Below are positions 19,490-28,846 of a stretch of 64,000 nucleotides of DNA, in pieces; within the stretch, counting starts at the first letter, position 1; every line of letters starts with the position of its first letter. The stretch spans positions 2,370,001-2,434,000 of the forward strand of contig NZ_JAHSTS010000001.1 in assembly GCF_019145435.1 (NCBI RefSeq), in the 5' to 3' direction. The notes under the pieces were generated by a model that saw only the letters and a program-made list of their open reading frames with translations, searched no databases and was not told the DNA's origin. This DNA comes from Pseudomonas ekonensis. GTDB taxonomy: Bacteria > Pseudomonadota > Gammaproteobacteria > Pseudomonadales > Pseudomonadaceae. The position numbers and the translations under genes are program-made.

Positions 19490-20428
19490 TTGATCGACTT
19501 ACCCGCTGCACCTTCAAAAGATTCCGCAACCAGCCCGATGTCCCTGTATCTGGCGCGTCTGGCGCCTTCCAGCCAACTCACCATGCGCTATGTGCTGCAA
19601 GACGCCGCCGACCGCCTGGGGTTTGAAGACGTGAACGTCGAAGACATTCCCTGGCACGCGCTGCAACCGGAAGATGTTGTTGCGCTGGTGGCCGCATTGC
19701 GCGCCGACAACTACGCGCCGAACACTTCTTCGCTGTATGTGAATGCCGTTCGCGGCGTCATGAACGAAGCCTGGCGCATGAGCCTGATCAGTCACGAACA
19801 TCTGTTGAAGATGCGTTCGGTCAAAGGCATCGCCGGCACACGGCTGTCCCAGGGGCGCAACCTCAAACGCACCCTGATCCACGAACTGATGGAAGTCTGC
19901 GCCGCCGACCCGCGTCCGCAGGGGTTGCGCGACGCGGCGATCATCGCCTTGCTGTACGGCACCGGCATGCGCAAGTCGGAGTCGGTGGACCTGGATCTGC
20001 ACCAGGTGGACTTCAGCGAACGCAGTCTGTGCGTCACCGGCAAGGGCAACAAGCAACTGATCAAGTACGCGCCGGCCTGGGCGTTCGCCAAGCTCGACGC
20101 CTGGCTCGAACTGCGCCGTTCTCAGCTCAAGGAAGGCGAACGCGACGATCCGTTCCTGTTCAACCGCATCCGGCGCGGCAGCCACATCACCCGCGAGCGC
20201 ATCACCAAACATGCGATCTACTACATCGCCCGCCAGCGCGGCACCCAGGTCGGGGTGAAGATCATGCCCCACGACTTCCGCCGCTCGTTCATCACCCGGG
20301 TGATCGAGGAGCACGACCTGTCGATCGCGCAGAAGCTGGCGCACCACAGCAACATCCAGACCACCGCCAACTACGACGTGCGCGACGACAACGAGCGGCG
20401 GCGGGCCGTGGACCGCTTCGACCTCTGA
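19490..20428 (+). CDS. Tyrosine recombinase / phage-type integrase (solitary)
   Basis: The product is up to 312 residues from a TTG at 19490 (preceded by AAGG); an ATG at 19538 would give 296. The SAM-like N-terminal core-binding domain is at about 20-115. The catalytic domain carries the first Arg in LLYGTGMRKSESVDLDL, the His-x-x-Arg box in MPHDFRRSFITRV, the second His in LAHHSNIQTTANYD and the nucleophilic Tyr in that last segment, so it looks active. It cuts and rejoins DNA through a 3'-phosphotyrosine. No other phage or island gene is adjacent, and it abuts the ABC ATPase gene tail to tail. Confidence 0.93.
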   Translation: MIDLPAAPSKDSATSPMSLYLARLAPSSQLTMRYVLQDAADRLGFEDVNVEDIPWHALQPEDVVALVAALRADNYAPNTSSLYVNAVRGVMNEAWRMSLISHEHLLKMRSVKGIAGTRLSQGRNLKRTLIHELMEVCAADPRPQGLRDAAIIALLYGTGMRKSESVDLDLHQVDFSERSLCVTGKGNKQLIKYAPAWAFAKLDAWLELRRSQLKEGERDDPFLFNRIRRGSHITRERITKHAIYYIARQRGTQVGVKIMPHDFRRSFITRVIEEHDLSIAQKLAHHSNIQTTANYDVRDDNERRRAVDRFDL

Positions 20429-21484
20429 TCATACGGCGTCGAAGACGTGAGCCGCCCCCAGCACCGACAGTTGCACGGCGCTGCCGGCCGGCGGCGCGTG
20501 CATGCCGGAGCTGCGCACCAGCAGTGAACGCCCGGCGTCTGCGGCCTCAGGCGGGCGCAGTTCCACGGTCAGGGTGCAGGTGTTGCCGCCAAAATCCCGC
20601 TCGGTGACCACGGCGTTGCAGCCCTGCGCATCGGCCGCGTCGGACAGCAGCAGCTGTTCGGGGCGCAGCATGATCTGCGCATCGCCGCAGAAACCGTTGC
20701 TGTTGACCGGCACCCGGCCCAGGTCGCAATCGGCCCAGCCAGACTCGATCCGCGCGGGCATCACCACCGCTTCGCCGAGAAAACGCGCGGTCTGCTCGTC
20801 GTCCGGGTAGCGGTACAGGTCCATCGGGTGGCCGGACTGCACCAGCCGTCCGCTGCGCATGACCGCCAGCTGATCGGCGAACGACAGCGCCTCGCTTTGA
20901 TCGTGGGTGACCAGAATGGTGGTCACGCCGGCTGCTTCCAGCAGGCGCGCGACCATCTTGCGCATGGCGCCGCGCAGGCCGGTGTCGAGGGCGGAGAACG
21001 GTTCGTCCAGCAGCATCAGCCGCGGTTGCTGGGCCAGCGCCCGGGCCAGCGACACCCGCTGCTGCTGGCCGCCGGACAGCTCGTGGGGCCAGCGCGTGGC
21101 CATGTCGGCGTCCAGCGCCACGCTGTCCATCAGTTCGGCGATCCGTTCGCTGCGGGCGACGCCGGTCTCCGCCAGGCCGAAACCGATGTTGGCGGCCACC
21201 GTCATGTGCGGGAACAGCGCGCCGTCCTGCGGCACATAGCCGATCTGGCGCTGGTAGGCCGGCACCGCGTGGGTGCTGTCCACCAGCGTCTGGCCGTTGA
21301 GCGTGAGGCTGCCGGCGTCGGGGAATTCGAAGCCGGCGATCATGCGCAGCAGGGTGGTCTTGCCGGAGCCGGACGGGCCGACGATCACCGTGCGGCTGCC
21401 GGTGGGCACCGACAGGCTGACGTCGTCCAGCGCCGTCTGTGCGCCGAAGGTTTTGCGAATGGACTTGAGTTCGAGAGCGTTCAT
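20429..21484 (-). CDS. Ferric iron ABC transporter, ATP-binding protein
   Basis: The product is 351 residues from the ATG at 21484. Walker [10 protein letters not shown] lies near residue 36, followed by [15 protein letters not shown], Walker [16 protein letters not shown] and [11 protein letters not shown]. The C-terminal third (from about residue 240) is a TOBE/MOI-type domain, as in FbpC and PotA-like ATPases. It overlaps the permease gene by 4 bases and shares the operon with the binding protein. A longer open frame upstream is a shadow of the permease. Confidence 0.93.
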   Translation of the reverse strand: MNALELKSIRKTFGAQTALDDVSLSVPTGSRTVIVGPSGSGKTTLLRMIAGFEFPDAGSLTLNGQTLVDSTHAVPAYQRQIGYVPQDGALFPHMTVAANIGFGLAETGVARSERIAELMDSVALDADMATRWPHELSGGQQQRVSLARALAQQPRLMLLDEPFSALDTGLRGAMRKMVARLLEAAGVTTILVTHDQSEALSFADQLAVMRSGRLVQSGHPMDLYRYPDDEQTARFLGEAVVMPARIESGWADCDLGRVPVNSNGFCGDAQIMLRPEQLLLSDAADAQGCNAVVTERDFGGNTCTLTVELRPPEAADAGRSLLVRSSGMHAPPAGSAVQLSVLGAAHVFDAV

Positions 21485-23076
21485 CGGCCGGCACTGCGTC
21501 TGGATTGGTGATAGAGGATGGCCGTCAGCGGCAGCGACAGGATCACCATCAGCAGGGCGTAGGGCGCTGCGGCGGCGTAGTCGATTTCGCTGGTCATGGC
21601 CCAGAAGCCGGTGGCCAAGGTGCGTGTGCCGTTGGGCGCGAGCAGCAAGGTGGCGGTCAGTTCGTTGGTGATCGCCAGGAACACCAGCGCCGCGCCCGCC
21701 GCCGCACCCGGTGCGGCCAGGCGCAGGGTGATCAGCCACAAGGCCCGCAGCGGCGAGCGGCCCAGGCTCTGGGCGATGTTCTCCAGCTCCACCGGCGCCT
21801 GGGCGAAACCGGCGCGCAGGCTGACCAGCGCCCGGGGCAGGAACATCAGCAGGTACGCCAGCAGCACGGTGAGGGTGGTCTGGTAGATCGGCCGGGCGAA
21901 GTGGATCGTCACGGTGACCAGGGCCAGGGCCACGACGATCCCCGGCAATGCGCTGGTGATGTAGTTGCAGCCTTCGAGCAGGCGTTGCAGCTTGCCGGGG
22001 GCACGGATCGACAGCCAGGCGATGGGGATTGCCGCGAGGCTGGTCAGCAGCGCGCCGGCCACGCCGAACGACAGGGTCTGGAGCAGGGCCGGCAGCAGCT
22101 CGTCGCCTTGCCAGACCTCGGCGCCGCCGGCGATCAGCCAGCGGCCCAGGGTCAGCAGCGGCACGCCCAAGGCCAGCAGGCACGTCACCGTTTGCAGGAC
22201 CAGGCCGAAGGCGGCCGTGGCCGGGCGCAGGCGCACGGTGCGCTGTTCGCGGGCGCTGCCGGAACCGACCCGGGCATATCGGGCCTGGCCCCGGGCGGCG
22301 GACTCGACGGTGAGCATCGCCAGGCAGCACAGCGCCAACACCCCGGCCAGCATGTTGGCGGCCGGGCCGTTGAAGGTGGACTTGAACTGGTCGAAGATCG
22401 CCGTGGTGAACGTGTCGAAGCGGATCATCGCGTACAGGCCGTATTCGGCCAGCAGATGCAGGCCCACCAGCAGCGCGCCGCCGCAGATGGCCAGGCGCAG
22501 TTGCGGCAGCACCACCCGGAAGAACACCGCACGGGGCTTCAGGCCGAGGGATTCGGCCACGTCTTCGATGGCCGGATCCAGGCGCCGCAGCGTCGCCGCG
22601 ATCGGCAAATAGAGGAACGGGAAATAGGCGATCACGGACACCAGCACACCGGCCGGCAACCCGTGGATCGAAGGCACCAGGCTGACCCAGGCGTAACTGT
22701 GCACGAAGGCCGGCACCGCCAGCGGCGCGACCGCCAGCAGTGACCAGATCCGCCGGCCCGGCAGGTCCGTGCGTTCGGTGAGCCAGGCCAGCGCCGTACC
22801 GAGCACGATGCAGATGGGCAGGGTGATCAGCACCAGCAGCACGGTGTTGACCAGCAGTTCGGCCACGCGCGGGCGGAACACCAGTGCTTCGATGGTCGCC
22901 CAGCCGGTGTACCACGACACGCCGATCACGAACCCGATCGGCAGCAGCGACAATAGCGACACCGCCACCGCCAGCACGACCACCCACGAACCGCCGCGCC
23001 CGTTGAGGGCGCGGCTGCGACGTGACAGGTTGGCGGGCGGCGCCGCAGCGACCCCCGCCGGTAGAGGTTCGGGCAT
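21481..23076 (-). CDS. Ferric iron ABC transporter, permease (fused two-unit type)
   Basis: The product is 531 residues with about 12 membrane helices and two copies of the permease unit, as in FbpB/SfuB. The EAA loops are visible around [20 protein letters not shown] in the first half and [20 protein letters not shown] in the second. A TTG codon directly precedes the ATG at 23076; I chose the ATG. It forms the inner-membrane channel for iron brought by the binding protein encoded at 23080-24093. Confidence 0.93.
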   Translation of the reverse strand: MPEPLPAGVAAAPPANLSRRSRALNGRGGSWVVVLAVAVSLLSLLPIGFVIGVSWYTGWATIEALVFRPRVAELLVNTVLLVLITLPICIVLGTALAWLTERTDLPGRRIWSLLAVAPLAVPAFVHSYAWVSLVPSIHGLPAGVLVSVIAYFPFLYLPIAATLRRLDPAIEDVAESLGLKPRAVFFRVVLPQLRLAICGGALLVGLHLLAEYGLYAMIRFDTFTTAIFDQFKSTFNGPAANMLAGVLALCCLAMLTVESAARGQARYARVGSGSAREQRTVRLRPATAAFGLVLQTVTCLLALGVPLLTLGRWLIAGGAEVWQGDELLPALLQTLSFGVAGALLTSLAAIPIAWLSIRAPGKLQRLLEGCNYITSALPGIVVALALVTVTIHFARPIYQTTLTVLLAYLLMFLPRALVSLRAGFAQAPVELENIAQSLGRSPLRALWLITLRLAAPGAAAGAALVFLAITNELTATLLLAPNGTRTLATGFWAMTSEIDYAAAAPYALLMVILSLPLTAILYHQSRRSAGR

Positions 23077-23079
23077 CAA

Positions 23080-24093
23080 TTACAACAGTCCGGCCTGGGT
23101 CATCAGTTCGACGGCTTTCTTGCTGTCGAGCTTCGACGCATCGACTTTCGGCGCGTCCAGATCCTTCAACGGCACCAGTTTGGGGTTGGAACCGGCGTCC
23201 TTGCCCACGGCGTACTCAAACGACTTGCCGGTGCGCAGCACCTCCTGGCCTTGCTTGCCGGTGATGTACTTGAGGAACGCCTGGGCTTCCTCCTGGTGCT
23301 TGCTGGACGCCAGCACGCCACCGCCGGAAATGCTCACGAAGGCACCCGGATCCTGGTGCCGGAAGTAGTGCAGGGCGGTGTTCTTGCTGTTCTCGCCGGT
23401 CTTGGACTGATCGACGAAGCTGTAATAGTGGTAGATGACGCCGCTGTCGATCTGCCCGGCGTTCACGGCCTTGAGCACCGCGCTGTTGCCGCGGTAGGCG
23501 GTGGCGTTGGTCTTCATGGCCTTGAGCCAGTCCAGCGTGGCGGCTTCGCCTTTCTGCTGCAGGACGGCGGCGACGATGGCCTGGAAATCCGCGCCGGCCG
23601 GGGAGGCGGCCCAGCGGCCTTTCCAGGCTGGGTCGGCCAGGTCCATCAAGGATTTGGGCAGGTCCTTTTCCGCCAGTTTGGCCGGGTTGTAGACGAACAC
23701 GGTGGAGCGGGCCGCGATGCCGACCCACTGGCCATGGGCCGGGCGGTAGGCGGCGTCCACCTGCTCCAGGGTGGCCGGGGCCACCGGCGCGAACAGCTTG
23801 GCGTTGTCCACCAGCACCATGGCCGGGGAGTTCTCGGTGAGGAACACGTCCGCCGGAGAGGCCTTGCCTTCCTGCACCAACTGGTTGCCCATTTCGGTGT
23901 CGTCGCCGTTGCGGATGGTCACCGGGATGCCGGTCTCTTCGGTGAAACCGGCGACCCAGGCCTTGGTCAAGGTCTCGTGCTGGGCGTTGTAGACCACGAT
24001 GCCGACGGAATCGGCGGCGAAGGCATGGCCAGCCCCGAAAAGTGCGGCAGTGAGCGCAGCGAGTTTCAGGAAGGACGGGACGCGTGGACTCAT
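23080..24093 (-). CDS. Ferric iron ABC transporter, periplasmic binding protein
   Basis: The product is 337 residues from the ATG at 24093 with a signal peptide of about 27 residues ending at GHAFA/AD. The mature start VGIVVYNAQHETLTKAWV and the tyrosine-rich segment DSGVIYHYYSFVDQS match FbpA-type proteins, in which paired tyrosines bind Fe(III). It is the first gene of the leftward iron operon. Putative Fur sites lie upstream. Confidence 0.92.
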   Translation of the reverse strand: MSPRVPSFLKLAALTAALFGAGHAFAADSVGIVVYNAQHETLTKAWVAGFTEETGIPVTIRNGDDTEMGNQLVQEGKASPADVFLTENSPAMVLVDNAKLFAPVAPATLEQVDAAYRPAHGQWVGIAARSTVFVYNPAKLAEKDLPKSLMDLADPAWKGRWAASPAGADFQAIVAAVLQQKGEAATLDWLKAMKTNATAYRGNSAVLKAVNAGQIDSGVIYHYYSFVDQSKTGENSKNTALHYFRHQDPGAFVSISGGGVLASSKHQEEAQAFLKYITGKQGQEVLRTGKSFEYAVGKDAGSNPKLVPLKDLDAPKVDASKLDSKKAVELMTQAGLL

Positions 24094-24145
24094 GGCGGGA
24101 CAGCTCCTGTGGTGGGACGTGATCGGCAACCCGTCGCGTGCCTGG

Positions 24146-24207
24146 CAATGCGAATGAGTTGCAAATGTCGGGTGGCTGGCAATGTAGAGAGGCAAATGAG
24201 AAAAAAA
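24146..24207. promoter_or_regulatory. Two candidate Fur boxes upstream of the iron transporter operon
   Basis: On the minus strand, TTGCAACTCATTCGCATTG (24146-24164) and TTTTTTCTCATTTGCC (about 24192-24207) resemble the NATAATNATTCNCATTTGC-like arrays bound by Fur in pseudomonads. They lie 53-114 bases upstream of the binding-protein start. The match was judged by eye and the first site is imperfect. Confidence 0.45.
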
Positions 24208-24302
24208 CGTCAAACAAACCGTTAATACATGTCATTGCCATTCAGGTTAGCAGTCACTCGACAAGTGCAGGGTTGCCGTGCGTCACACAGAAGCGTTGTC
24301 GC

Positions 24303-25838
24303 TCAGGTGCGGGGGATGTAGGCCACGCTCTGGTCCTGGCGGACATGGAAGACCTGTTCGCCGCGGGTGGGGGTGGTGGTGACGACCTGGTGGTCCGCAC
24401 CCAGATAATCCAGGGGCAACGGATCGCCGGGGCGGTACTGCGCGACGATGATCGTGCGCTGCGGATCCCAGTGGCGGCCGCTGGTGCGCTCAAGCCAGGC
24501 CATCAGCGCGGCGGTGTCGCCGGCGCGGGGGAAGTCCTGGGTTTCCTGCACGTAGTAGAAGGGGGCGCCGCCGGTCTGCAGGTACATCGGCACTTTGTTG
24601 TCCACCTCGACCATCACCATCTCCCACTGCTTGAGCGGCGCTTGCAGGCTGGCCTGCTGGCGCACGGTTTCGCCGAAACGGATCACGCCGCCGCCGCTGT
24701 TGGTCCACGGGTAGAGGACGCCCAGCACGCCGAGCGTCAGCACCGTGGCGGCGGCGAATCCGGCCTTGAGCCGATTGCCGCCGAACCGCCCTTGGGCTTC
24801 ACGCGCCGCCATGCGCCGGGTGATCCACCAGGCGCCGAGCAATTGCGCGAACGGCACCAGCGGCAGCACGTAGTAGCTGCGCCGGCTGCCGCTGGCGGTG
24901 AAGAACAGCAGCAACAGGCCCAGGCCCTGGATCAGCCGGCGGGTGTCCGGTTCGATGTGCCGCCAGTGGCGCACCGCCACCCACAGCGCAATGATCCAGC
25001 ACGGTGCCCACGGCAGGGTGTAGACCGGCAGGTAGACGAGATAGGTCCAGATCGGCCCGATGTTGTCGAACGGCTGGAAGAAGCGCACCACGTTTTCCCG
25101 CAGCACCAGGCCCAGGCCGCTTTCGCCGTAGTTCGGCGCGCCGTACAGGTGCGAGAGCAGGAACGGCGTCATGTAGAACGCCCCGGCCACCAGCAGCGCG
25201 GCGCCCAGGCGCAGGTTGAGGTGGCGTTTCCAGCGGCCGTCCTCCAGCAGGTGCGGCAGCAGCACCAGCCCCGGCAAGATGAAGCCGATCAGGCCCTTGA
25301 ACAACGAGGTCAGGGCCAGCAGCAGGCAGAACACCACATAGCGCGAGAAACGGCTGTCGTCCGGCCCGCGCCAGTACCACCAGACCGCCGCCAGCACCCC
25401 GCACACGGTGAGGATGTCGGCGGTGGCGACCCGGGCCCAGAACACGAAGTAGAAGGTGGTCGCCAGCATCCACCCGGCGATCAGCCCGGTGCCCTTGCGG
25501 AACAGGCGTTCGCCCAGCAGGTAGACCAGCCAGACGCTGAACCACGCCGCCACCACCGACGACAGGCGCAGCGACCAGTGGCCCAGGCCGCCGGTCAGCC
25601 AGGTGCTGGCGGTGATCAGCCAGTAGGAGAGCAGCGGCTTGTCGTAATAGGCGCCGCCCTTGAGGTACGGGTCGAAGTAGTCGCCGCTTTGCAGCATCTG
25701 CAACGCGATGTTGGCCCAGCGGGTTTCGGCGCCCCAGAGCTCGCGGCCGCCGAGGCCCAGCATCAGCATCAGGGCACTGGCGCCCAGCAGAAGCCACAGG
25801 GCGCGACGGTCGTCGCGCCGTTCATTGGGTGCGGTCAT
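24303..25838 (-). CDS. GT39 family glycosyltransferase, partner of the second ArnT
   Basis: The product is a polytopic membrane protein of 511 residues. [20 protein letters not shown] is the acidic periplasmic loop equivalent to the DET loop of ArnT, and [17 protein letters not shown] matches the next conserved segment. It should use a polyprenyl-phosphate sugar donor at the periplasmic face. It begins 4 bases inside the end of arnT2, so the two are translationally coupled. Sugar and acceptor are unknown. Confidence 0.9.
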   Translation of the reverse strand: MTAPNERRDDRRALWLLLGASALMLMLGLGGRELWGAETRWANIALQMLQSGDYFDPYLKGGAYYDKPLLSYWLITASTWLTGGLGHWSLRLSSVVAAWFSVWLVYLLGERLFRKGTGLIAGWMLATTFYFVFWARVATADILTVCGVLAAVWWYWRGPDDSRFSRYVVFCLLLALTSLFKGLIGFILPGLVLLPHLLEDGRWKRHLNLRLGAALLVAGAFYMTPFLLSHLYGAPNYGESGLGLVLRENVVRFFQPFDNIGPIWTYLVYLPVYTLPWAPCWIIALWVAVRHWRHIEPDTRRLIQGLGLLLLFFTASGSRRSYYVLPLVPFAQLLGAWWITRRMAAREAQGRFGGNRLKAGFAAATVLTLGVLGVLYPWTNSGGGVIRFGETVRQQASLQAPLKQWEMVMVEVDNKVPMYLQTGGAPFYYVQETQDFPRAGDTAALMAWLERTSGRHWDPQRTIIVAQYRPGDPLPLDYLGADHQVVTTTPTRGEQVFHVRQDQSVAYIPRT

Positions 25839-27556
25839 GGCTGGCTCTGGGGAAAGATGAAGATGTGCAGGTCACCGCGGCGGAAACGCTGGCCGTCCAC
25901 CGGCAACTGTTCGATTTCCTGTTCCTCCAGGGTGTTGTTGACGCGCATCACCACACCCACCGAGCCTTTCTTGCGGGCTTCGGTCATCCATTGGCCGACG
26001 CCTTCGAGGCTGACCTTGCGGTTGGCCATGGCCGGGTCGTCGAGGCCGTACTTCAGCTCGCCGACGGTGTTGAACAGATCCACTTGCGGCCGGTTCAGCC
26101 GCCATGACAGGGCCGAGGCCGCACCCAGGTCGTTGCTCAACAGCGAAGCGGTGGCGCCCAGCGCCTGCTGGTGCTCGGCGATGAATTGGTCGGGCATCTT
26201 GCTGTCGACGATCTTCGCCGGCATCGCCGCCGGCAGCAGGGCCACCAGCAGGCCGATGCCCAGCGCCGGCATCGCCCACAGCGTCAACGGCCGCAGCGTT
26301 TGCAGGGCGTTGGCGATGATCCAGCCGATCAGCACGATGTAGGCCAGCGACAGGCTGAACATCTCGGTGTTTTCGTAGAGTTCGCGCTTGCTCTGCAGGT
26401 AGAGCAGGGCCACCAGTGCGACGCTGGCCACCACGGTGTTGATGATGCCGTTCAGGCGCAGGACGCGGCGGCGGCTGTTGTCCAGCCAGGCCACCACGGT
26501 GTGCCCCATCAGCAGGGCCAGCGGCAGCAGGCACGGCATGATGTAGGTCGGCAGCTTGCCGCTGCTGAGGCTGAAGAAGGCCAGCGGCAGGAGGAACCAC
26601 AGGGCGAGGAACGCGGTTTTCGGTTCGCGCCGTTCCCGCCAGGTGCGCATCAGCGTCGACGGCAGCAGCACTGCCCAGGGCAGGGTGGAGGCGAACAGCA
26701 GCGGCAGGTAGAACCACCATGGACGGGCATGCTGCGCCGCGTCGCCGGCGGCGAAACGGCGGATGTGCTCGTGCCAGAAGAAGAAACGCCAGAAGTCCGG
26801 CTCCCGGTAATGCACGGCGATCACCCACGGCAGGCTGACCAGCGTCGCCACCAGCACGGCCAGCGGGCCGTAGCGCAGCAGTTCGCCGAAGCGGCGCTGC
26901 CAGACCATGTAAGGCAGCACGATCAGCACCGGCAGCATCAGGGCCAGGAACCCCTTGGTCAGGAACCCCATGCCGCAGGCCAGCCCCAACGATGCCCAGC
27001 CGCCCAACCGGCCCCTTGGCGTCTGGCCGTCGAGGGCGAACCACACCGCCACCAGGCTCAGGTTGACCCACAGGGTGAACTGCGGGTCGAGGTTGGCGTA
27101 CCCGGCCTGGCCGGCGATCAGGCCGAAGCTCATGTAGAGCAGGGCGCAGGCGGCGCTGATGCGCGGCGAGTTCCACAGGCGGCGGGCCAGCAGGTAGGCC
27201 AGCCAGACGCTGGCCCCGGTGCTCAGGGCCGAGGCGATGCGCACACCGAACAGGTTCTCGCCGAAGACCGCCTGGCCGATCGCGATCAGCCAGTAGCCGC
27301 CGGCGGGCTTCTCGAAGTAGCGGATGCCCATGAAGTGCGGGGCGATCCAGTTGCCGCTCTGGAGCATTTCCTGGCTGATCTGGCCGTAGCGGGTCTCGTC
27401 CGGGATCCACAGGCCGTGGTTCATCAACGGCAGCAGGTAGAACACGGCGAACGCCAGGATCAGGCCGAGGATGGCCCAGCGTTCGAAGCCGGCGTCGGGA
27501 CGGTTCAGGGGGATGGGACGGGCAGCGTGTCGCAGCGGATTGTTTTGGGACGTCAT
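25835..27556 (-). CDS. arnT: Lipid A 4-amino-4-deoxy-L-arabinose transferase ArnT (copy 2)
   Basis: The product is 573 residues and closely resembles the ArnT at 12398-14047: [46 protein letters not shown] and [14 protein letters not shown] are shared nearly word for word. It has a hydrophilic N-terminal extension of about 25 residues that copy 1 lacks. It should transfer L-Ara4N to lipid A. Being outside the arn operon and paired with another GT39 gene, it may be expressed under different signals or prefer a different acceptor position. Confidence 0.94.
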   Translation of the reverse strand: MTSQNNPLRHAARPIPLNRPDAGFERWAILGLILAFAVFYLLPLMNHGLWIPDETRYGQISQEMLQSGNWIAPHFMGIRYFEKPAGGYWLIAIGQAVFGENLFGVRIASALSTGASVWLAYLLARRLWNSPRISAACALLYMSFGLIAGQAGYANLDPQFTLWVNLSLVAVWFALDGQTPRGRLGGWASLGLACGMGFLTKGFLALMLPVLIVLPYMVWQRRFGELLRYGPLAVLVATLVSLPWVIAVHYREPDFWRFFFWHEHIRRFAAGDAAQHARPWWFYLPLLFASTLPWAVLLPSTLMRTWRERREPKTAFLALWFLLPLAFFSLSSGKLPTYIMPCLLPLALLMGHTVVAWLDNSRRRVLRLNGIINTVVASVALVALLYLQSKRELYENTEMFSLSLAYIVLIGWIIANALQTLRPLTLWAMPALGIGLLVALLPAAMPAKIVDSKMPDQFIAEHQQALGATASLLSNDLGAASALSWRLNRPQVDLFNTVGELKYGLDDPAMANRKVSLEGVGQWMTEARKKGSVGVVMRVNNTLEEQEIEQLPVDGQRFRRGDLHIFIFPQSQP

Positions 27557-27838
27557 GACAAAGCCTTGGTGGGGCGGAGTGCAGGGTTCAACGGCCCTGC
27601 CGACAGGTTCCTGCGTCGGTGGGCCATCGGGTTGAATGAATGCAGGCGTGTGATCGGGCTACGGATGTTTCCTGTATTCAGAGTGCGTCCCGACTTCCAG
27701 GCAGGCGCGCTCGCGATTAAGACAAGCCCAAACAGGGCGGATGTCCAGTTGGGCGGACTGGAATACACCTTTCTTTACAAATTAATGAAAAGACAGGCAT
27801 TCGAACTGACCGATAACGTCACTGTTTCTGTTGCGGCA

Positions 27839-28450
27839 TTACTTCTGGGCAAGTTGTGTCCAAGTGTCGGCGTTGACTATACCCAGTACTTCAAGTTGAC
27901 CCTTGCCGCCGATGCGTACGAACAGTGCGCTGCCATATTCTGCGGTGGCCGCATGGGGGAACCCGGTCTGTTTCTCGAAATCGCTGATGCAGCCGCTGTG
28001 GGTCACCAGCACCAGGTTATGTTGCGCGACCTTGTGCGCCACCACGTCATTGCGCAGCGTGGGGCCGCAGGTGGCCAGCCATTCCTGGGTGTCGGCGTCG
28101 TGGCCGAACATGAAGTGCGCGGTCTGCGCGGTCCGTGTCATCGGGCTGCTCAGCACTTGGGCCTGGTCCATGCCCAGGTGCGCGAAGCCTTGCCCCACGG
28201 CGGTCGCCGCCGCGCTGCCCACCTGCGTGATGCCGTCGGCCGGCCCCAGGCAAAGGTTCTCCGAGCGGTCGCAGCGTTCGGTATGACGCACCAGCGCAAC
28301 CACTTCGCCAGCCTTCCAGGCCGTGATCAGCCGGCTGGTTTCGGCAGGCCCGGCGTTGCCCAGATAAGTGGGCGTTCGCGGCCACCAGACAAACCCGCTG
28401 ACCAGCGCGGCCAGCGGCAGGAGCCAGGCCAACAGCACCAGTATGCGCAT
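27839..28450 (-). CDS. Ais-like histidine phosphatase (lipopolysaccharide core phosphatase family)
   Basis: The product is 203 residues from the ATG at 28450, with an N-terminal membrane anchor or signal segment at about 3-22. VALVRHTERCDRS (about 52-64) is the catalytic RH-x-x-R motif of the histidine phosphatase superfamily and NLVLVTHSGCISDF the second catalytic His. In enterics Ais (PmrG) lies beside the arn operon and removes phosphate from core heptose II. The location next to arnT2 supports the same role here. The gap of 282 bases to arnT2 suggests a separate promoter for each. Confidence 0.88.
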   Translation of the reverse strand: MRILVLLAWLLPLAALVSGFVWWPRTPTYLGNAGPAETSRLITAWKAGEVVALVRHTERCDRSENLCLGPADGITQVGSAAATAVGQGFAHLGMDQAQVLSSPMTRTAQTAHFMFGHDADTQEWLATCGPTLRNDVVAHKVAQHNLVLVTHSGCISDFEKQTGFPHAATAEYGSALFVRIGGKGQLEVLGIVNADTWTQLAQK

Positions 28451-28846
28451 ATGTTTCAAGCGCCCTCTCTTATTGGCGGAAATGAATTGCACGGACTCTC
28501 CCAAGGCGTGGCCCCTTAGAACTTTCTGAATAAGTCAGGCACGGGGAGTGCCAACTATTAAATCAACTTTGATCACGGGGAACATGAACCGCAGCTGAAC
28601 ACTACGCAGCTGCTCGTCGGGGGGTGGTGAAGAACATGTGAAAAAAATGCCAGAGCCGTAGATCCGCAACTAATCCGGTAATTGATAAATAAACTCAAAT
28701 CCGAATTTTGTTTGGGCTTCTGGCTTACAAACATTGACGGCTGCGCTGAAGTTGTATTTTTTCAACTTCATCAGGGACGACGGTTTGTCGCCCCATGCCG
28801 TGCAGCCCGGAACGCGCCTGCCAAAGCCCTGGAGTCACCGAACCGA
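28451..28846. other. Divergent intergenic region between the Ais-like gene and the orphan kinase
   Basis: This stretch of 396 bases has an A+T-rich core around 28520-28770. It should contain the two divergent promoters. An open frame continues upstream of the kinase start to 28682 but its composition and sequence do not look coding. No RNA gene or clear dyad was found. Confidence 0.5.

Noticed and set aside
24138..28519. Very long plus-strand open frames (734 and 782 codons) opposite the second ArnT and its partner GT39
   Set aside because: They are antisense to well-supported membrane glycosyltransferases, are dominated by Gln, Arg, His and Gly, and arise from GC-rich third positions. The same holds for long frames opposite arnA, arnT, pqiB, the RND gene and others.
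28682..28846. Extended N-terminus of the orphan kinase
   Set aside because: The added 55 residues do not resemble a sensor or signal sequence, and the ATG at 28847 gives a typical membrane-helix start.
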